A stretch of DNA of 64,000 bases from Takakia lepidozioides. Its lineage: Eukaryota; Streptophyta; Takakiopsida; Takakiales; Takakiaceae. Of the stretch, positions 33,061 to 45,706 are shown piece after piece. The notes beneath the pieces were generated by a model. That model did no database searches, was not told the DNA's origin, and saw only the letters and a list, made by a program, of their open reading frames with translations. Both the position numbers and the translations under genes were made by a program. The DNA lies in the NCBI GenBank assembly GCA_030704615.1, contig CM060734.1:55630042-55694041 (forward strand), in the 5' to 3' direction. Position 1 is the first letter of the stretch; each line of letters opens with the position of its first letter.

Positions 33061-36000
33061 TCAGAATTCGGACTGAAATTACAATTAAATTATTATTATC
33101 TTGTAAAAACAAGCTGCTAGTCGTGTATGGCTCCTCTTTGTGAATAGTGAAATCTACTTTTATCCATACTAAAGTTGAAAACTCATTTGTTTGTTTCTCA
33201 TAAGTTGTTCAATAACAAAAATGTTACCTAAGGGAGGTGTTATCTGGGGAATGACTACTTCTACCATACGCGAGGAGGTGACACCCAGGAAAGGCACAAC
33301 AAGAACTTAGCAACTTGGCGCTTTTTGACAGTGCGTGGTCTCCTCTTTAGAACAAGCAGCAAAACGAGAGAGGCTCTGTCCATCAAAGCAACAATTTTGA
33401 CAAGCTGTCACGTGGTTTATACTTAAAAGTTTAATTAGACCAATCATACTCTTAACACAGTGTAAAGGTCCGCTGACCACATTTTTTCCATTGACTTCGA
33501 CATGATGCAAAGTCTCTGCCCTAAGGGACAGAGCCGATAAAGAAGAGCTAATAAGTAAAAGTAAGTTTGTTAAACGTCCAGTGAATTCACAGAGCCTCAA
33601 CACACAACCCATCGAGGGGCCAATGGACAGTTGTAAAGAACTTTTATATTTCCATCTGCTCGGACGGTCGTCCCAACAAAGTTTGGATAACAGGGGGTGA
33701 AGCATGGAGGAAACAGTTTATGGGATTGTTGCTTTCATGTGAAACAAGTGGGGAGGAGGTTTGCCTTGTTGCCCAACGCTATGACCCATTGAGACGGTCA
33801 CTTGATACATGGTGGGTTAGTGGCGGGCCAAGGCTAGGCAAGAAGGGGAAGAAGGGTGACCAAGGATGACTATTCATGGCATAACCGAGTGCAAGAAGTT
33901 AGTCAATGACGAAAAAAATATAAAATATAAAAATTGCCGACTCTCCACAAAGAACGCAATCAAAAGCTAGTACCATATTCCAAATATTGCGTTGGGCGCT
34001 ATCAGTAGATTGGAGAAAATAAATTCACATCGGAAGGAGACGTGTCATTTTTTCCTGTACAATTTTGGCATAATGCTGGAAGTTGGCCCTTGGAGCCTCC
34101 TTCCATGTGGTCAAACCAGACCATAAGATGATATCAAGGTCACGTTTAAAAGCTTAGTGAGGCCTTCTATGTGCAACCCCGACCCAAAATCCTATCTGGG
34201 TCTCTTGCCTCCCCATGAAAGTCCGAGTCAAGAGATTAGGCACAAGGTATAGGAGTTCAATTTTGGAGACGACCCAGTTGAGCAGCAGGTCTTCTTCTTC
34301 ACGCCATTTTTTCGTAAGGGCCAGTAGCCGCAAAGTGAAGTGGCTCTTAGTTAGGCGTTGTCTCATCTGTCATTAAAACAACCTCTTCCTCTTGGGGAGA
34401 TTGGTGGTTACATGATTGAGCAGACGCCAAGTGGGTCTACATGGAAATACGTCCAACATGGATGACGATGAGAAGCCTCCGTCCTTCCTCCTTGCTTTCC
34501 TAGCCTGACAAAACCAGCAGGGTCCCTACCTTTTTCAGTCCCAGTACTTCTTTTCCCCCAAACAATGAAAATTGACACATATATCCTGTGACCACATATA
34601 ACACATGTAGGGAGGCAATTTGTCACTGTGCCAGAACTCGGCAACCACTCCATAGTAGACATTTTAACTGCTTTCCTCTACTTATTATGAGAGCACTGCA
34701 TGTCTTTCAAAGACAAAAGTGAATAGTATACCAATGGCAAAGTGTGACACAAAGCTGCTGCAATAACTTAGTCACATTTGCTTTGTCGGATGGGATTGAC
34801 GAAAGTATTGTATGTGTTGATTGTGGATGGATGTGGTGCAGTGCAGACACGAGTCTGCTCTTTTTATGGTCAGCACTCAGGGCACACCATGCACACCCTC
34901 AAACCGACACGTCTACCAAACTTGGGCGGTTGCCCGAGGAGATTGTGTCACTCAACCAAACAGCAACTATTTATATATGGGTTTCTGTGTGTAATCTCAC
35001 CGTCACACTAAGCCTCTGATTTCAATAGGAAACAAACACTATTTGAAGGCGAGCGTGGACCAGCTAACACGCATCCAAGGGCTCATGTTCTCTCTTTCCA
35101 TCTGAACTCAAAGTCAGAGTCTGGCGCACATTTATGGGGGAACAACAATGATGCCCTACAGTCACAAATCTCTGTTCAACATGCTTTTTTCTCCCCAGAA
35201 TGGGTCACGTCTCATGTCCCCAGGATTTTAAGGAGACCTGGAGAATTTTTCTTGTCTTTCTCTATGGAAAATGATTCTAAGCAGGCTAAAATGGGAGTGC
35301 TGGGCAGCGTGGGCATTTGTGTGGCTGCAGGATTCTCGGGAATTGGCTGTGCTTTCAATACTCTGCACACCCTGCTGCCAATTTTGTTGATGGAATTATT
35401 CTGCAACGACAATTCCCCACTCTTAGTCCTTACTCCAACAGTAATACCCAGCCGGTCTACCGGGCCCACGTTCGACCCCTCGACCTCCGTAGCTTCTCCG
35501 TTGACAAGCTCTGGATGCAGCGCTGCTCTTTCTACTGTCCCCCAATGTTCCAACTGCCTGAATGAACGTTGGATGATTCTACTCCATCCTTCAGGTCGAT
35601 GCCGGATAATGGATGAATAGTGGATGATATAGCTTTCATACCAAGTCGAGGCCGAGTGGGAGGTCGTGGGGAGGTAAGACGTACATCGCGCTCACAGCCG
35701 TATAAAGCGAGGTGGTACGGAGAGGTAATGGAAGGTAGACACGTATGCACACGGCCAGGTAGATGCTGTGAGGATACGACGGTAGGTAGATAGGTAGGTA
35801 GCAGAGGAAAGCTGCGAAAGGGATGTAGGGTAGGATGCTACCGGGGACGCGCTTTACAGCCACCCGTTTATTATTTGCTGTGGGCCCACAAGTAATTAGT
35901 GTTTATTTGTTTAATATTATCGTTATTAATTAGTATTGGTATCGGGCAGGGTTTGGTAGGTTACGAGTTCACGAGTCCCTGGAAACTACCCGGGCGTGTT

Positions 36001-36930
36001 GCTGAGCTGTTTCCGCTTGGTCTCTCGCTCAGCGGCAGCGACGGGGTCAGAGCCGAGCGAGCCAGGCTCCCGCGCAATCGGCTGCGGTGGTGTGCGGGAT
36101 GCGTTGCTGCTGCAGCTTGCTTGATGATCGAACATTTCCTGCATCTTTGCTTTCTTGTTGGCAGATCGTGCCAGGCTTGAGGGAAGGAGGGGAGGGGGAC
36201 GGGAAGTTGTTGTCTCTCTTCTTTCCCCGGCGTTTGGACATGTTTGGTGAGAGCACGGATGTAAGACCGAACTTGCGAACGAGAACGAGATCTGTGACAG
36301 AGGTCATGGTGTTGGATAACACCGAGGGAAACTGCTCCCGCGGTTTAGTCATTGGTTGAGGATCTCGTGCATTTGTGCGAGTTTTTTTCCAGTTGTTTTT
36401 GTCTGTTTTGTCTGGCTTCGGCCTTGTTTTGGAGAGGGCGTAGAGAGGGAGGTGCGTAGCTGACTCCGGGCGCGACGTCTTCTGCGAGTCTGTGGTGGAG
36501 CTCTTTATCTCCGGCTTCGGCCTCGTAGAGTGCATCTCTCTGTCTCGATGCCTATCTGTCTCTACAAGTTTGGCGGATATTTGGTTGGGATATGAGCTGC
36601 TGCACTGTCTATTGTTCTCCTCCCGTTTGGTATATGCAAGGCGGATGGTAATGGATGGATGGCTCTGAAAGCAGCGTTCCCTTCTGGCTGTTTGGAATAT
36701 GCTGCAGCCGGCAAGTGCAGTGATTATGGCCAGTTTTCATGCAAGCACCAGAACTGCTGGCACAATAGTCTGGTGTATAATTTGACTGGTTTTCGAACGC
36801 AATTTCCACGAGTCGAACCATCCTTTCATGCATGGACCCCTGCTGCTAGAGTACTGCGGGAAGAGTGATATTCGCAGGCTTTACTTTTGTGGCAGCAAGT
36901 TAGTTGTAGGGCAGAGTAGGGCTCCTCACA
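33061..36930. other. Gene-poor region and upstream side of the GAUT gene
   Basis: No gene was recognised from 33.1 to 35.9 kb. A GGTAGATAGGTAGGTAG-like simple stretch lies near 35.78 kb. From about 35.9 kb the sequence becomes GC-richer and pyrimidine/purine-structured up to the GAUT start codon. It likely contains the promoter and a long 5' leader, but no transcription start could be fixed. Confidence 0.4.
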
Positions 36931-39900
36931 ATGCCATCAAGGCGAGGGTCAGGGGCTGGCCTACCAGCACGAAACAGCAGCAATAGGAATGGTGGATACC
37001 GGGCGACAGTCATCGGTTTGCTGGTTATCTCTGTGATTGCACCCCTTATGTTTTTGGCTGGACGGACCGGCAATTTCATCACTACTCGTGAGTTCTCTTG
37101 CTGGTTCTCTTCCAGGTTTTGGTGTTTCTTTACACTGTAGCATATGCAATGTACATCAAATGAGGCACGAATGTGAAAGGTCTTTGGTCGTGCCTTCCTA
37201 TTTCAATATATTGTCACTCTTTCTTGGTCTTTGACCATCCTGATTATTCAACTTTTGCTACAAATGTTCTCCGGGAATTTGGCTACAGTCGCGTCCTGAT
37301 AGCTGTCAGGCACACATGGGAGGAGGGAGCATTTAGTTTTAGGTCACTCTTGTTGGTTTTATGAACAGCAAACTTTTCATCGGCGATGATGTTAGTGGTT
37401 AGAAACATATCTTTCTGTTATCGGTGAAGACTACCGAAGGACTGTAATTTCTCAGCAATCACCAGATGTCAGGTGAGTAGTAGTAACTCATCTAAGTCTC
37501 CTGTAATCTATGGTACATGTAGCCAGATCTGTTGGATTTGATGTTAGTGGAAGAGAAGGTGAATGGAAGCCTTCTCTTCATGGTCCTCATTGTCGTCTCT
37601 TCTTGTATGAATATGCAGGTCACAGTCAAACGGTTGAGGATTTGTCTGATGCGGTATGTTGCCTCTCATTCACTGATTGAGGCAGATGGTGTTGAGCGCA
37701 AGCCTAGACATTGTCCATTTTTATGTGCTGTGGTTGTCCTATCATTGGTGCATCTCCATAGGTTGAGTAAAATGCAATTCAAGGCTATCATATTACCATT
37801 TTACAATGCATGTGTCATTGTTGTGTTACCTCTCATTGGTGGTCTTGTGTCTGATTCTGCTCGGTTTTTGGATCTACAGATTCGGACGGAGGAAGTCAAA
37901 AGACGCAGTGCTTTAGAGCAAATAGAGAGCCTTTTTCCTAAGGAGGTATTGCTCTTAGCCTCCATGTGGTTCATTTGTTCCAACTTGGGAAGATGTCAAG
38001 CAATGGTTGATGGATTATTCTTTGTTTTTATGCGTGGTTAACCTCATCAGAACTCCTGTTTCGCAAGCACACTTTTTTTTATTTCATCAGGAGCTCACTG
38101 TGCACCCATGAGGGGGTCTTTTGAGTTATGTCTTCAGAAAGACTGTAGGATGTGATTCTCCCCGCCAAATCAGTGCCCTTGCCCAACAGGTACTTGATGT
38201 CATCACCACAAGAACAGAAGAGGCGGGACCTTTGAACCTAAACATTGTTGGCCGAAAGGATTTGTCATCATCCTGGGTGCGGGAAGAGGGTGTCGATGTG
38301 AGTCGAAAAGCATCCAACTCTTATCAGGTAGTGACATGAGTATGATCATGAGTGTCTGTATTTAGTATGTGATAGTAGCAACCGGTCTTTCTTACCTCCA
38401 TGTCACTGGCACCATGCCATATTGGCTGTTTACTGCCTCTCTATCCCAAAGGGTGGTGCTTGGGGAGCATGATCTGCTGTGGGAGCATTTCCTGCTGTTG
38501 GTCTTTCTAACTCGGGCCATGTTACATGAGAGCCACAAAAACTGTTGCATTCATGAACTAGCAATGCCTCAACGCGGAAAAAGAGCATTATCATCGCTTC
38601 TGCAGAGGTGACACTTGCATGGCCTGATTTTGTTACCTGAACATCGTGTACTTCCAACAGCAAAATCTTTCGAACATACCTGTTATTATGCTAATGCCAT
38701 TGAAACATTCTACAGGAACCTGTAACAGTCGTCGAGGGCCGGTTTTCTGCTGAAGGTAGCAGCAAAGATAAAGAGGGCGAGGACACCGATGCTGAACAAG
38801 GGGAGGGTGAAAAGGTGGAAGCAGGAATTCGTGAGAGCTTCAATATGAATTTTCAGACTGAAGGAGTGCAAGCTGGTGGAGTGAAAACTGTGGAAAATCT
38901 AACAGATATCACTAGACAAGGGGCAGCAGACCTTGTGGGCACATCCGGTAAGTACTTTGGCAGTTGTTGAGCTGTTAATATTTCCAGGTTTTTATGCAGA
39001 GTTGAAGGATCATTTGAGAATGTGCACTTCCTTATTGGAGATACATGGATGTTCACTGAGGATTAAGCTCTTGTAACACTCTACACTCTTGGAATTTTAG
39101 CTCATTGACTATGAGTGTAAATGTCAGTGTTTAATCTCTGTAAGTCTGGGTGTCACCAGGTGTGCTGCTTTCAGATGGAGGTGCTACTCAGGGAACTACA
39201 CCAAGTAAGGTTGATGAAGCGGCAATGAAGGCAAGAAAGGTAAACGATCAAAATCTTGATGAATCCTCTGACCTCCTAATGTTGTATAAGGTTCTCAGAT
39301 TTGGTTACAAGTTCTGGTGACTTCGACCTGATTTCTAGACTTGTTCAAATTTTTCTTCTGACTCACATGTGACTCACGAGTGTTGATGGTAATCAATCCC
39401 AATTTGTGGTCACAATCTGTATCTGTGCTGTTCTTCTCTGTAGATGTCACACACAAATTTGTCCTAAGACTACCGTCACTTTCACCATCTACAACATGAG
39501 CAGAGGTAGCAGAACAGTGTAGCTTCAGAAAGCTTGTGCGATTCACAACAGTTGCAGAGTTCTTCTTTGTTGAATGCATTATGCATTGTTTGCTGCTGCA
39601 GCAACTCAGGCTACATAGACATGAGAAAAGGCTGACAGAGCTGATACAGCAGGACGAACAGCAAGCCAAGAAGCTGGAGGCTGAAGTAATCGAAAAGTCA
39701 AAAGAGGTTGATGGGGGTGTAATTGGCAAATTTAGTGCTTGGCGGCGTGACAGTGACTCCGAGAATCAAGATGCTCTCGTCCGACTGATGCGAGATCAGC
39801 TGATCATGGCCCGAGCGTATGCCAATATTGCACAGGCCCAGAATCATAGCGGACTTGTCCGGGATCTGAAGCTTCGCATTAAAGAGCACCAGATCGCTGT

Positions 39901-42617
39901 AGGCGATGCCAACATTGATGCTGAGCTACCTAGGGGGTGAGAGTTTGTCTCCACTTCTGTTATTTTTATGAAGTGTGCAAAGGTATTAGTGGGTTATTTT
40001 TCTTCTAAAGTGGCTAAAGCCTAGGTGAGTGTCATTTAGCTGTAATATTCAATAGGATCTGTGGTTAAAAGTTTGTTAAAGGTTGCAGCTCTCCAATGTC
40101 ACTGTGTTGGTTATACCACAGTAAGGTGTTGATTCCTTGTCTTCCTTAGAGGGCGGAGTGGGTAAGTGCCCGAGTGGCACCATCTGCTAAAGAAGATTTC
40201 TAAGTGCTTCCCTTGGTAGCCAGAAGTTCTGATTGTTTATCTAATTGATATAGCCAGGTACCTTGCCCATCCATGGTAGAGTATGAATGCCATAAGAAAA
40301 TCCACTGTTTAGCATTCTTCTCATTGCCCACTGCATGGTTCAGGTAGGGACCATTGGTGCTTTGTAACATGTTTTAAAGATGTTAGTAAATGGTCTCTGG
40401 GAAGAAATCTACAAGTAATTGCAGGTCCTTGCATATTTCCCCGTGGCTTGGACTCATCTGGCATGATAATCAACCTGCAGGGCTGCGGAGAAGATGAAGG
40501 TAATGGGACAGCTTTTGACAAAAGCAAGGGACCGTCACTATGACTCTGGCACCATGGTCAAGAAGCTTAGAGCAATGCTTCAACAATCTGAGGAGCAAGC
40601 CCGCATACTAAAAAAACAGAGTACCTTCTTGAGCCAATTGGCTGCCAAAACAGTCCCTAAGGGCCTGCACTGTCTCTCCATGCGTTTGACTGTGGAGTAT
40701 CATACACTACCTATGGATCAGAGGGATTTTTCATATCAAGAAAGGTTAGAGGACCCCAGCCTCTACCACTATGCGCTCTTTTCTGACAACATCCTTGCAG
40801 CAGGAGTTGTGGTGAACTCTACCGTCTTCAATGCCAAGGTACCACTGTGTTATTGGAAGTTCTCATTTGTGAAATGGTGTAAAACCCTGATAATGTCAGA
40901 TATGAGGAGCATCAACTGAACGTCAGAAGTGACTTCCCCTCCATATCTGGGCAGGTCATCTAAATGTATGGTTAAAGTAAATTTCTTGTGCCTCAGATCT
41001 AGCTAGGGATTAGGATGGGGACTGCATACTAGCCAGCATGAAGTACTGGGCTGAGATGGGGTGGTCCAACAAACTCTGAGCCTGGCGTATGTGCATTGCT
41101 GCTGGTTTTTGGTATCCTGATCTGATGAAACATATTCCTGTGGCAGGAGCCAGAAAAGCATGTCTTTCATGTGGTAACAGATAAGCTGAACTACGGAGCT
41201 ATGAAAATGTGGTTTCTTGCCAATCCCCCGGGGACTGCCACTATCCAAGTTGAGAATGTGGACGACTTCAAGTGGTTGAATGCTTCCTACTGTCCTGTCT
41301 TACGGCAGCTGGAGTCTGCTGCCATGAAGGAGTACTACTTTAAAGCTGACCACCCCACAACCCTTGCAGCAGGAACATCCAATTTGAAGTACCGGAATCC
41401 AAAATATTTGTCAATGCTCAATCACTTGCGGTTTTATCTTCCTGAAGTCTTCCCCACGCTTGACAAAATCCTGTTCTTGGATGACGACATTGTAGTCCAA
41501 AAGGATCTTACTCCCCTCTGGGACATAGATCTACATGGCAATGTCAATGGTGCAGTAGAGACCTGTGGGGCTAGTTTCCATCGGTTTGACAAATATTTGA
41601 ATTTCTCGAATCCTCTCATTTCAAGGCATTTTGATCCAAACGCTTGTGGGTGGGCATATGGTATGAATGTATTTGATTTGAAGGAGTGGAAGAAGCGGGA
41701 CATCACTGGCATCTACCACAGATGGCAGAGTCTGGTGAGTGCTCAAACTGTGTTAACCACCAGTCTGGTTAATGAGTCTACTTGCTTCGGAGTTGAAGTC
41801 ATCAATAGTGTTTTGGGCCTTTGGGCCAGGATAATACTTTATGATAGGGCCCACAACCGAAAGGGGGGGCAGTACCTGCAAAGGGAAGAGGCGCTTCTGT
41901 ATGTTAATTTTGGTTTGACATCATCTCTCTCTTCATTGGTTTGCTACCTTTGTGGATTTGGTTCTAGCTGATTTTGGCGAGAGGCCCGAGACAGTTTATT
42001 ACTCCCAGAGGAAGTTCTCTCTCCAATTCCAGGGGGATCAAGAGTTGGTTGATGTCTGGCAACAGGGATGGGACTTTTAAGTTGAAAGTAAATTTGGTGA
42101 CTCTGTTGATCAAGCAAACTATATGAATGTGCTGGCTGGTTAGGCTTTGTAATAACTTTTGTACTTTAACTTTGTACTTCTACTATTGTACCAGAAGTAC
42201 CGTGGTGGGACTATCTTAACAGATTTTGCATTCAGTTGGTTATTATACTCCAGGCCTCCTTTCCTGTTAATGTGGATGAGAGAGACGTGTCTGTTAGCAT
42301 GCCTTCATTATTGTCTAATGCTTCTCCTTTTCTTGATGTAGAATGAAGACAGAGTGTTGTGGAAGCTCGGGACACTACCACCCGGCCTGATTACCTTTTA
42401 CAATCTGACGCACGCCCTCGACAAGTCTTGGCATGTCTTGGGGCTTGGCTACAACCCAACCGTTGAAGAGTCAGAGATCGACCTGGCTGCAGTCATCCAC
42501 TACAATGGCAACATGAAACCGTGGCTGGAGATTGGTATGACTAAGTTCAAGCCGTACTGGTCCAAGTTCGTGAAGTTCAATCATCCTTACCTTCAGCAAT
42601 GCAACATCAATGACTGA
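36931..42617 (+). CDS. Galacturonosyltransferase (GAUT), glycosyltransferase family 8
   Basis: A Golgi type II membrane enzyme transferring galacturonic acid from UDP-GalA to growing homogalacturonan in pectin synthesis. Exons: 36931-37087, 37619-37653, 37880-37945, 38190-38327, 38716-38947, 39160-39239, 39602-39936, 40481-40838, 41147-41734, 42342-42617. All are GT-AG with matching phases, giving 754 residues. The N-terminal helix is about 22-45 (VIGLLVISVIAPLMFLAG). The stem has SALEQIESLFPKEVLDVIT, an acidic insert and a coiled region (KRLTELIQQDEQQAKKLEAE). The catalytic domain starts near 500: LHCLSMRLT, ALFSDNILA, FHVVTDKLN, the metal-binding DDD at 579-581 (ILFLDDDIVVQKDLTPLW), NACGWAYGMN, LGLGYNP and HYNGNMKPW at 716. 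Sequence is closest to the GAUT1/GAUT3 group. The short second exon is the least certain part. GAUT1 of Arabidopsis is 673 residues; the excess here lies in the stem. Confidence 0.93.
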
Positions 42618-43670
42618 GGGACTGACCCCTGTGTTGTGCTATGACAAGATTCCACCACTTTCAGCAGGGAGCCAAGCTTCAGACTGACCTGATTCAACCC
42701 CGGTAGAATTGTGTGTGCCTCGACTACAGAATTTGTAACCAGGTTGCTCTTGCTTTGTAGCTATGGCCTAACTGCATGTCCCGTCCTCCCCCTCCCTTCA
42801 CACCCTGCCAGTGTGACCTGACCTCCACTGGGCCTCATTCCATCCGTTGACTAGGATAGATCGGCGACTTGATATGTTAAGCCTGCTCACAAGAGAGAGA
42901 AATGTATGGATATCTGGCTATGGTTGAGTGTGGGTCGACATGAGAACCCCCGCAAGGGGTCTGTCCCCTACTCTTGAAATTTTACCCAAAACCAAAATGT
43001 GCACTTGCCTGTAGAGTAGCACCCAGGTGTATTGTATATACCGATACTAGATTTGAGATTCACCCATTCATATGTAACTGTTAATGCCTTCCATTTGGTT
43101 TTGTCAAATTGCTTGGCAAAGATGTGATTCATTTTTAAAGAAAGATATTGATCCTTTTTGGGATAGGTGGGCCTTCCCCTGCCACTCTTCTGTGATAAGA
43201 GAAGTATGTAAGTCATTGTTCTTACTCCTCTCTAGAGAGAGAGAGAGAGAGAGAGAAACTACTCTTGGCGGGAACTAAAAAGCTAAAATCCACTTCACCT
43301 TGCGGTTACTGCCCTTACTCTATACAATTCAATAATGAATTGTACAAGCAAGAAGAAGCGAACCACACATGGTTCCAGCGTCTCCTCCACAAGAAAGGGG
43401 CTACCAAAACTATGCTCTCTGGCTATTCTGGGGCTATTCCTCCTTGTTCCTTCCTAAAGAAAGGGGAAGAAGAAAAGGTCCGAAATGAAATATGGCGAAA
43501 CTTGGTATATACTATAGACGTATATAGTATATAGATACGTATTGTCATCGGTTATCTTTCATCTGTCTCGTGTTGCTCGGATTTGGGTATGTAGAAGGCA
43601 GCACAGCGCGGTGGAGTGAAGGAAGAAGAAGCGCAGGGAGTAGAGTGGAGAGACGGTGCAGGCAGGAAGC
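42618..43670. other. GAUT 3' flank and UBL5 upstream region
   Basis: The first part is the likely GAUT 3' UTR. A (GA)n microsatellite lies at 43232-43257. The 43265-43534 open frame has no recognised domain and is not called. The stretch just before 43671 is the UBL5 leader (AGAAGAAGCGCAGGG-like). Confidence 0.45.
43232..43257. repeat. (GA)n microsatellite
   Basis: About twelve GA dinucleotides in a row, between the GAUT and UBL5 genes. Confidence 0.9.
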
Positions 43671-43892
43671 ATGATCGAGGTGGTGCTGAACGACAGGCTG
43701 GGCAAGAAGGTGCGTGTGAAATGCAACGAGGACGACACCATTGGGGATCTCAAGAAGCTGGTGGCGTCGCAGACCGGCACGCGGCCCGAGAAAATTCGCA
43801 TTCAGAAATGGTACACCATTTACAAGGACCACATCACGCTGGGCGACTACGAAATCCATGATGGCATGGGCCTCGAGCTTTACTACAATTAA
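43671..43892 (+). CDS. UBL5: Ubiquitin-like protein 5 (UBL5/HUB1)
   Basis: A 73-residue protein starting [19 protein letters not shown] and ending GLELYYN. Length and sequence fit the highly conserved Hub1/UBL5 family. It folds like ubiquitin but ends in a Tyr-Tyr-X tail instead of Gly-Gly, so it is not conjugated. It binds spliceosome proteins non-covalently (Snu66 in yeast) and influences 5' splice site use. Signature residues seen are [40 protein letters not shown] and [14 protein letters not shown] 43671 is chosen over the in-frame start at 43656 because it gives the canonical N-terminus. The coding region is intronless, and an intron in the 3' UTR is possible (GTGAGT at about 43904). Confidence 0.97.
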   Translation: MIEVVLNDRLGKKVRVKCNEDDTIGDLKKLVASQTGTRPEKIRIQKWYTIYKDHITLGDYEIHDGMGLELYYN

Positions 43893-45706
43893 TTTGCTCC
43901 ATGTGAGTCGCTCGCTTGGTCTGAGGGATTCATTCCCACGAAGATTGATAGAAAGTTAGGGTTCTGAGAAGATGTGAATAAGCTACGATCTTGTGTTGTC
44001 TTTTCAAAGCAGTGTTTCGCTGGAAGTGTTGTAATAAGAAGGTTTTTGTCTTGACAACTTCAAAGTCCTGTGCAAGAAAAGCAGCCTAGGTTTCCATGTT
44101 GAAGTCGATTTCCGCCATATGATTGACCAGATTTCTTCGCCTCTGTAATTTTTCACTCTCCTTAGCCTTGCTTCACCGATGGTTGAACCTTTTTATTATG
44201 CTGTAAGGGGTTCGATCAAGCAGGATGGTTTGTGAGCAAATCAGGCTTTAGCAATGTTCCATTTAACTTTCCAGATTGTATGTCTAACTGGGAAATTCGG
44301 TTTGATTCAGGCAATGAACGAGCAGCTGTAGACCTAGATGTGGCGTAGTGTATCGTTCATGAAAAGTCACGAAAGAAGTGACTTCATACGGGGCTTATGC
44401 AAGTCATCAAAAGTAGGTTTTCATTATGAATACTGGCCGACTAGTTAGTGATCCCGGGTTTAAATGCACTAATGCCTGTTGGAGTTTTCTGGTCATCGTT
44501 CACTCGGTCACTGTATACCTACATTTTCTTGTGTACTCAGGCTTGTGAGTCTCCATGGTAAGAATTGACTGTGAGTGGTCCAGCAATATGACTCCACTAA
44601 AAACTACACTAGCTCCAGCTGCTAACATTTTCTTTTTCCAACTAGGACTGCGATTCTATGAATAAAATATACTACCAGCCATCAATGTATTGGAATGCAA
44701 ATGCAGTGGTTCTAATCTTTTCTCACTAGGTCTGAATTTCAGTTGTAGTGTTTCTATTTGCAGGGAAGTGTATTGACTGGAAAAGCTAGTTGGACTTACC
44801 AACGGCAATGGAGTCATAAGTTAATCTCATTGTATGTATGCATTTCTACATACATATGGCTGCTGGCTGCTGGCTGCTATGGATTAGAGAGCCTGCTCAA
44901 GAACAGGCCATCATAATTTTCCATGGGTTGCTTAAGATATGTTAAGCAGGAGTGGCGGTTTGAGTGATCGCGGATGAACATGTAATTTTTACATTGTATT
45001 CTATTCAAAGCTTTCTTGTAGTGTCTTCTTACCAATGCTAGTCAGAGAGTGGGTTGCACGCAGAGGACTCATTGTCCCCATCAAAATGCTTGGCTCTCTG
45101 TTCCATAGAAGGGTGCAGGCAAAAATTGCTAGGTTTCATCTGGATAACACAACGTATAAGCTGGTTGTGTCGTGCAGTAGACTAAACCCAAGGAAAAGAA
45201 GAGATCGATGCTGTTGATTCTGGACCACTTGTGGCTTTGTCACTTTTGGCAACATCCAAAGGTCATCTGGCAATTCAGAGCTGGCCATGCAACCGAAATG
45301 GATGACGTAGGTGCATCAAAGCGAGGATCCAATCTGCCCACTTCAAATCAGTCTCATATTTGCAACTCAAACCACTAGAGTTGCAGACACTGATCATCTC
45401 CTCATTCTTCGATCAATCTTGCATCACCCTATTCTGGTCAAAGGAGAAAAAGATGATTACAAGTGATCAGACCAACAGCATCGATGAAATGAACATCAGG
45501 GCATGTTACAAATGAACGAATCAACTGATCAAAGGATCCAATAAACAAACAGAAATGCACTACAAGATGTTGATACTGTGATTTAAAATGCTGGTTTCGG
45601 CAGTTTGGCTGTGTGTCGTCTCCATGATCTTGACGGGGATTGTAACGATGGACCGTCAGCTTTAATGGCTTCCTCTTCCTCTTCTTCTTCTTTGCCGTTT
45701 TCGTGA
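43893..45706. other. Intergenic, no gene recognised
   Basis: This contains the UBL5 3' UTR and the upstream region of the phosphatase gene. A small GGCTGCT triplication lies near 44.86 kb. Nothing else could be assigned. Confidence 0.4.

Noticed and set aside
37403-37472. Possible extra GAUT exon with AG and GTGAGT borders
   Set aside because: Adding its 70 bases breaks the frame into the next exon, while joining 37087 directly to 37619 is phase-consistent.
43265-43534. 89-codon frame between GAUT and UBL5
   Set aside because: No recognisable domain, no splice context, and it begins in a microsatellite flank.
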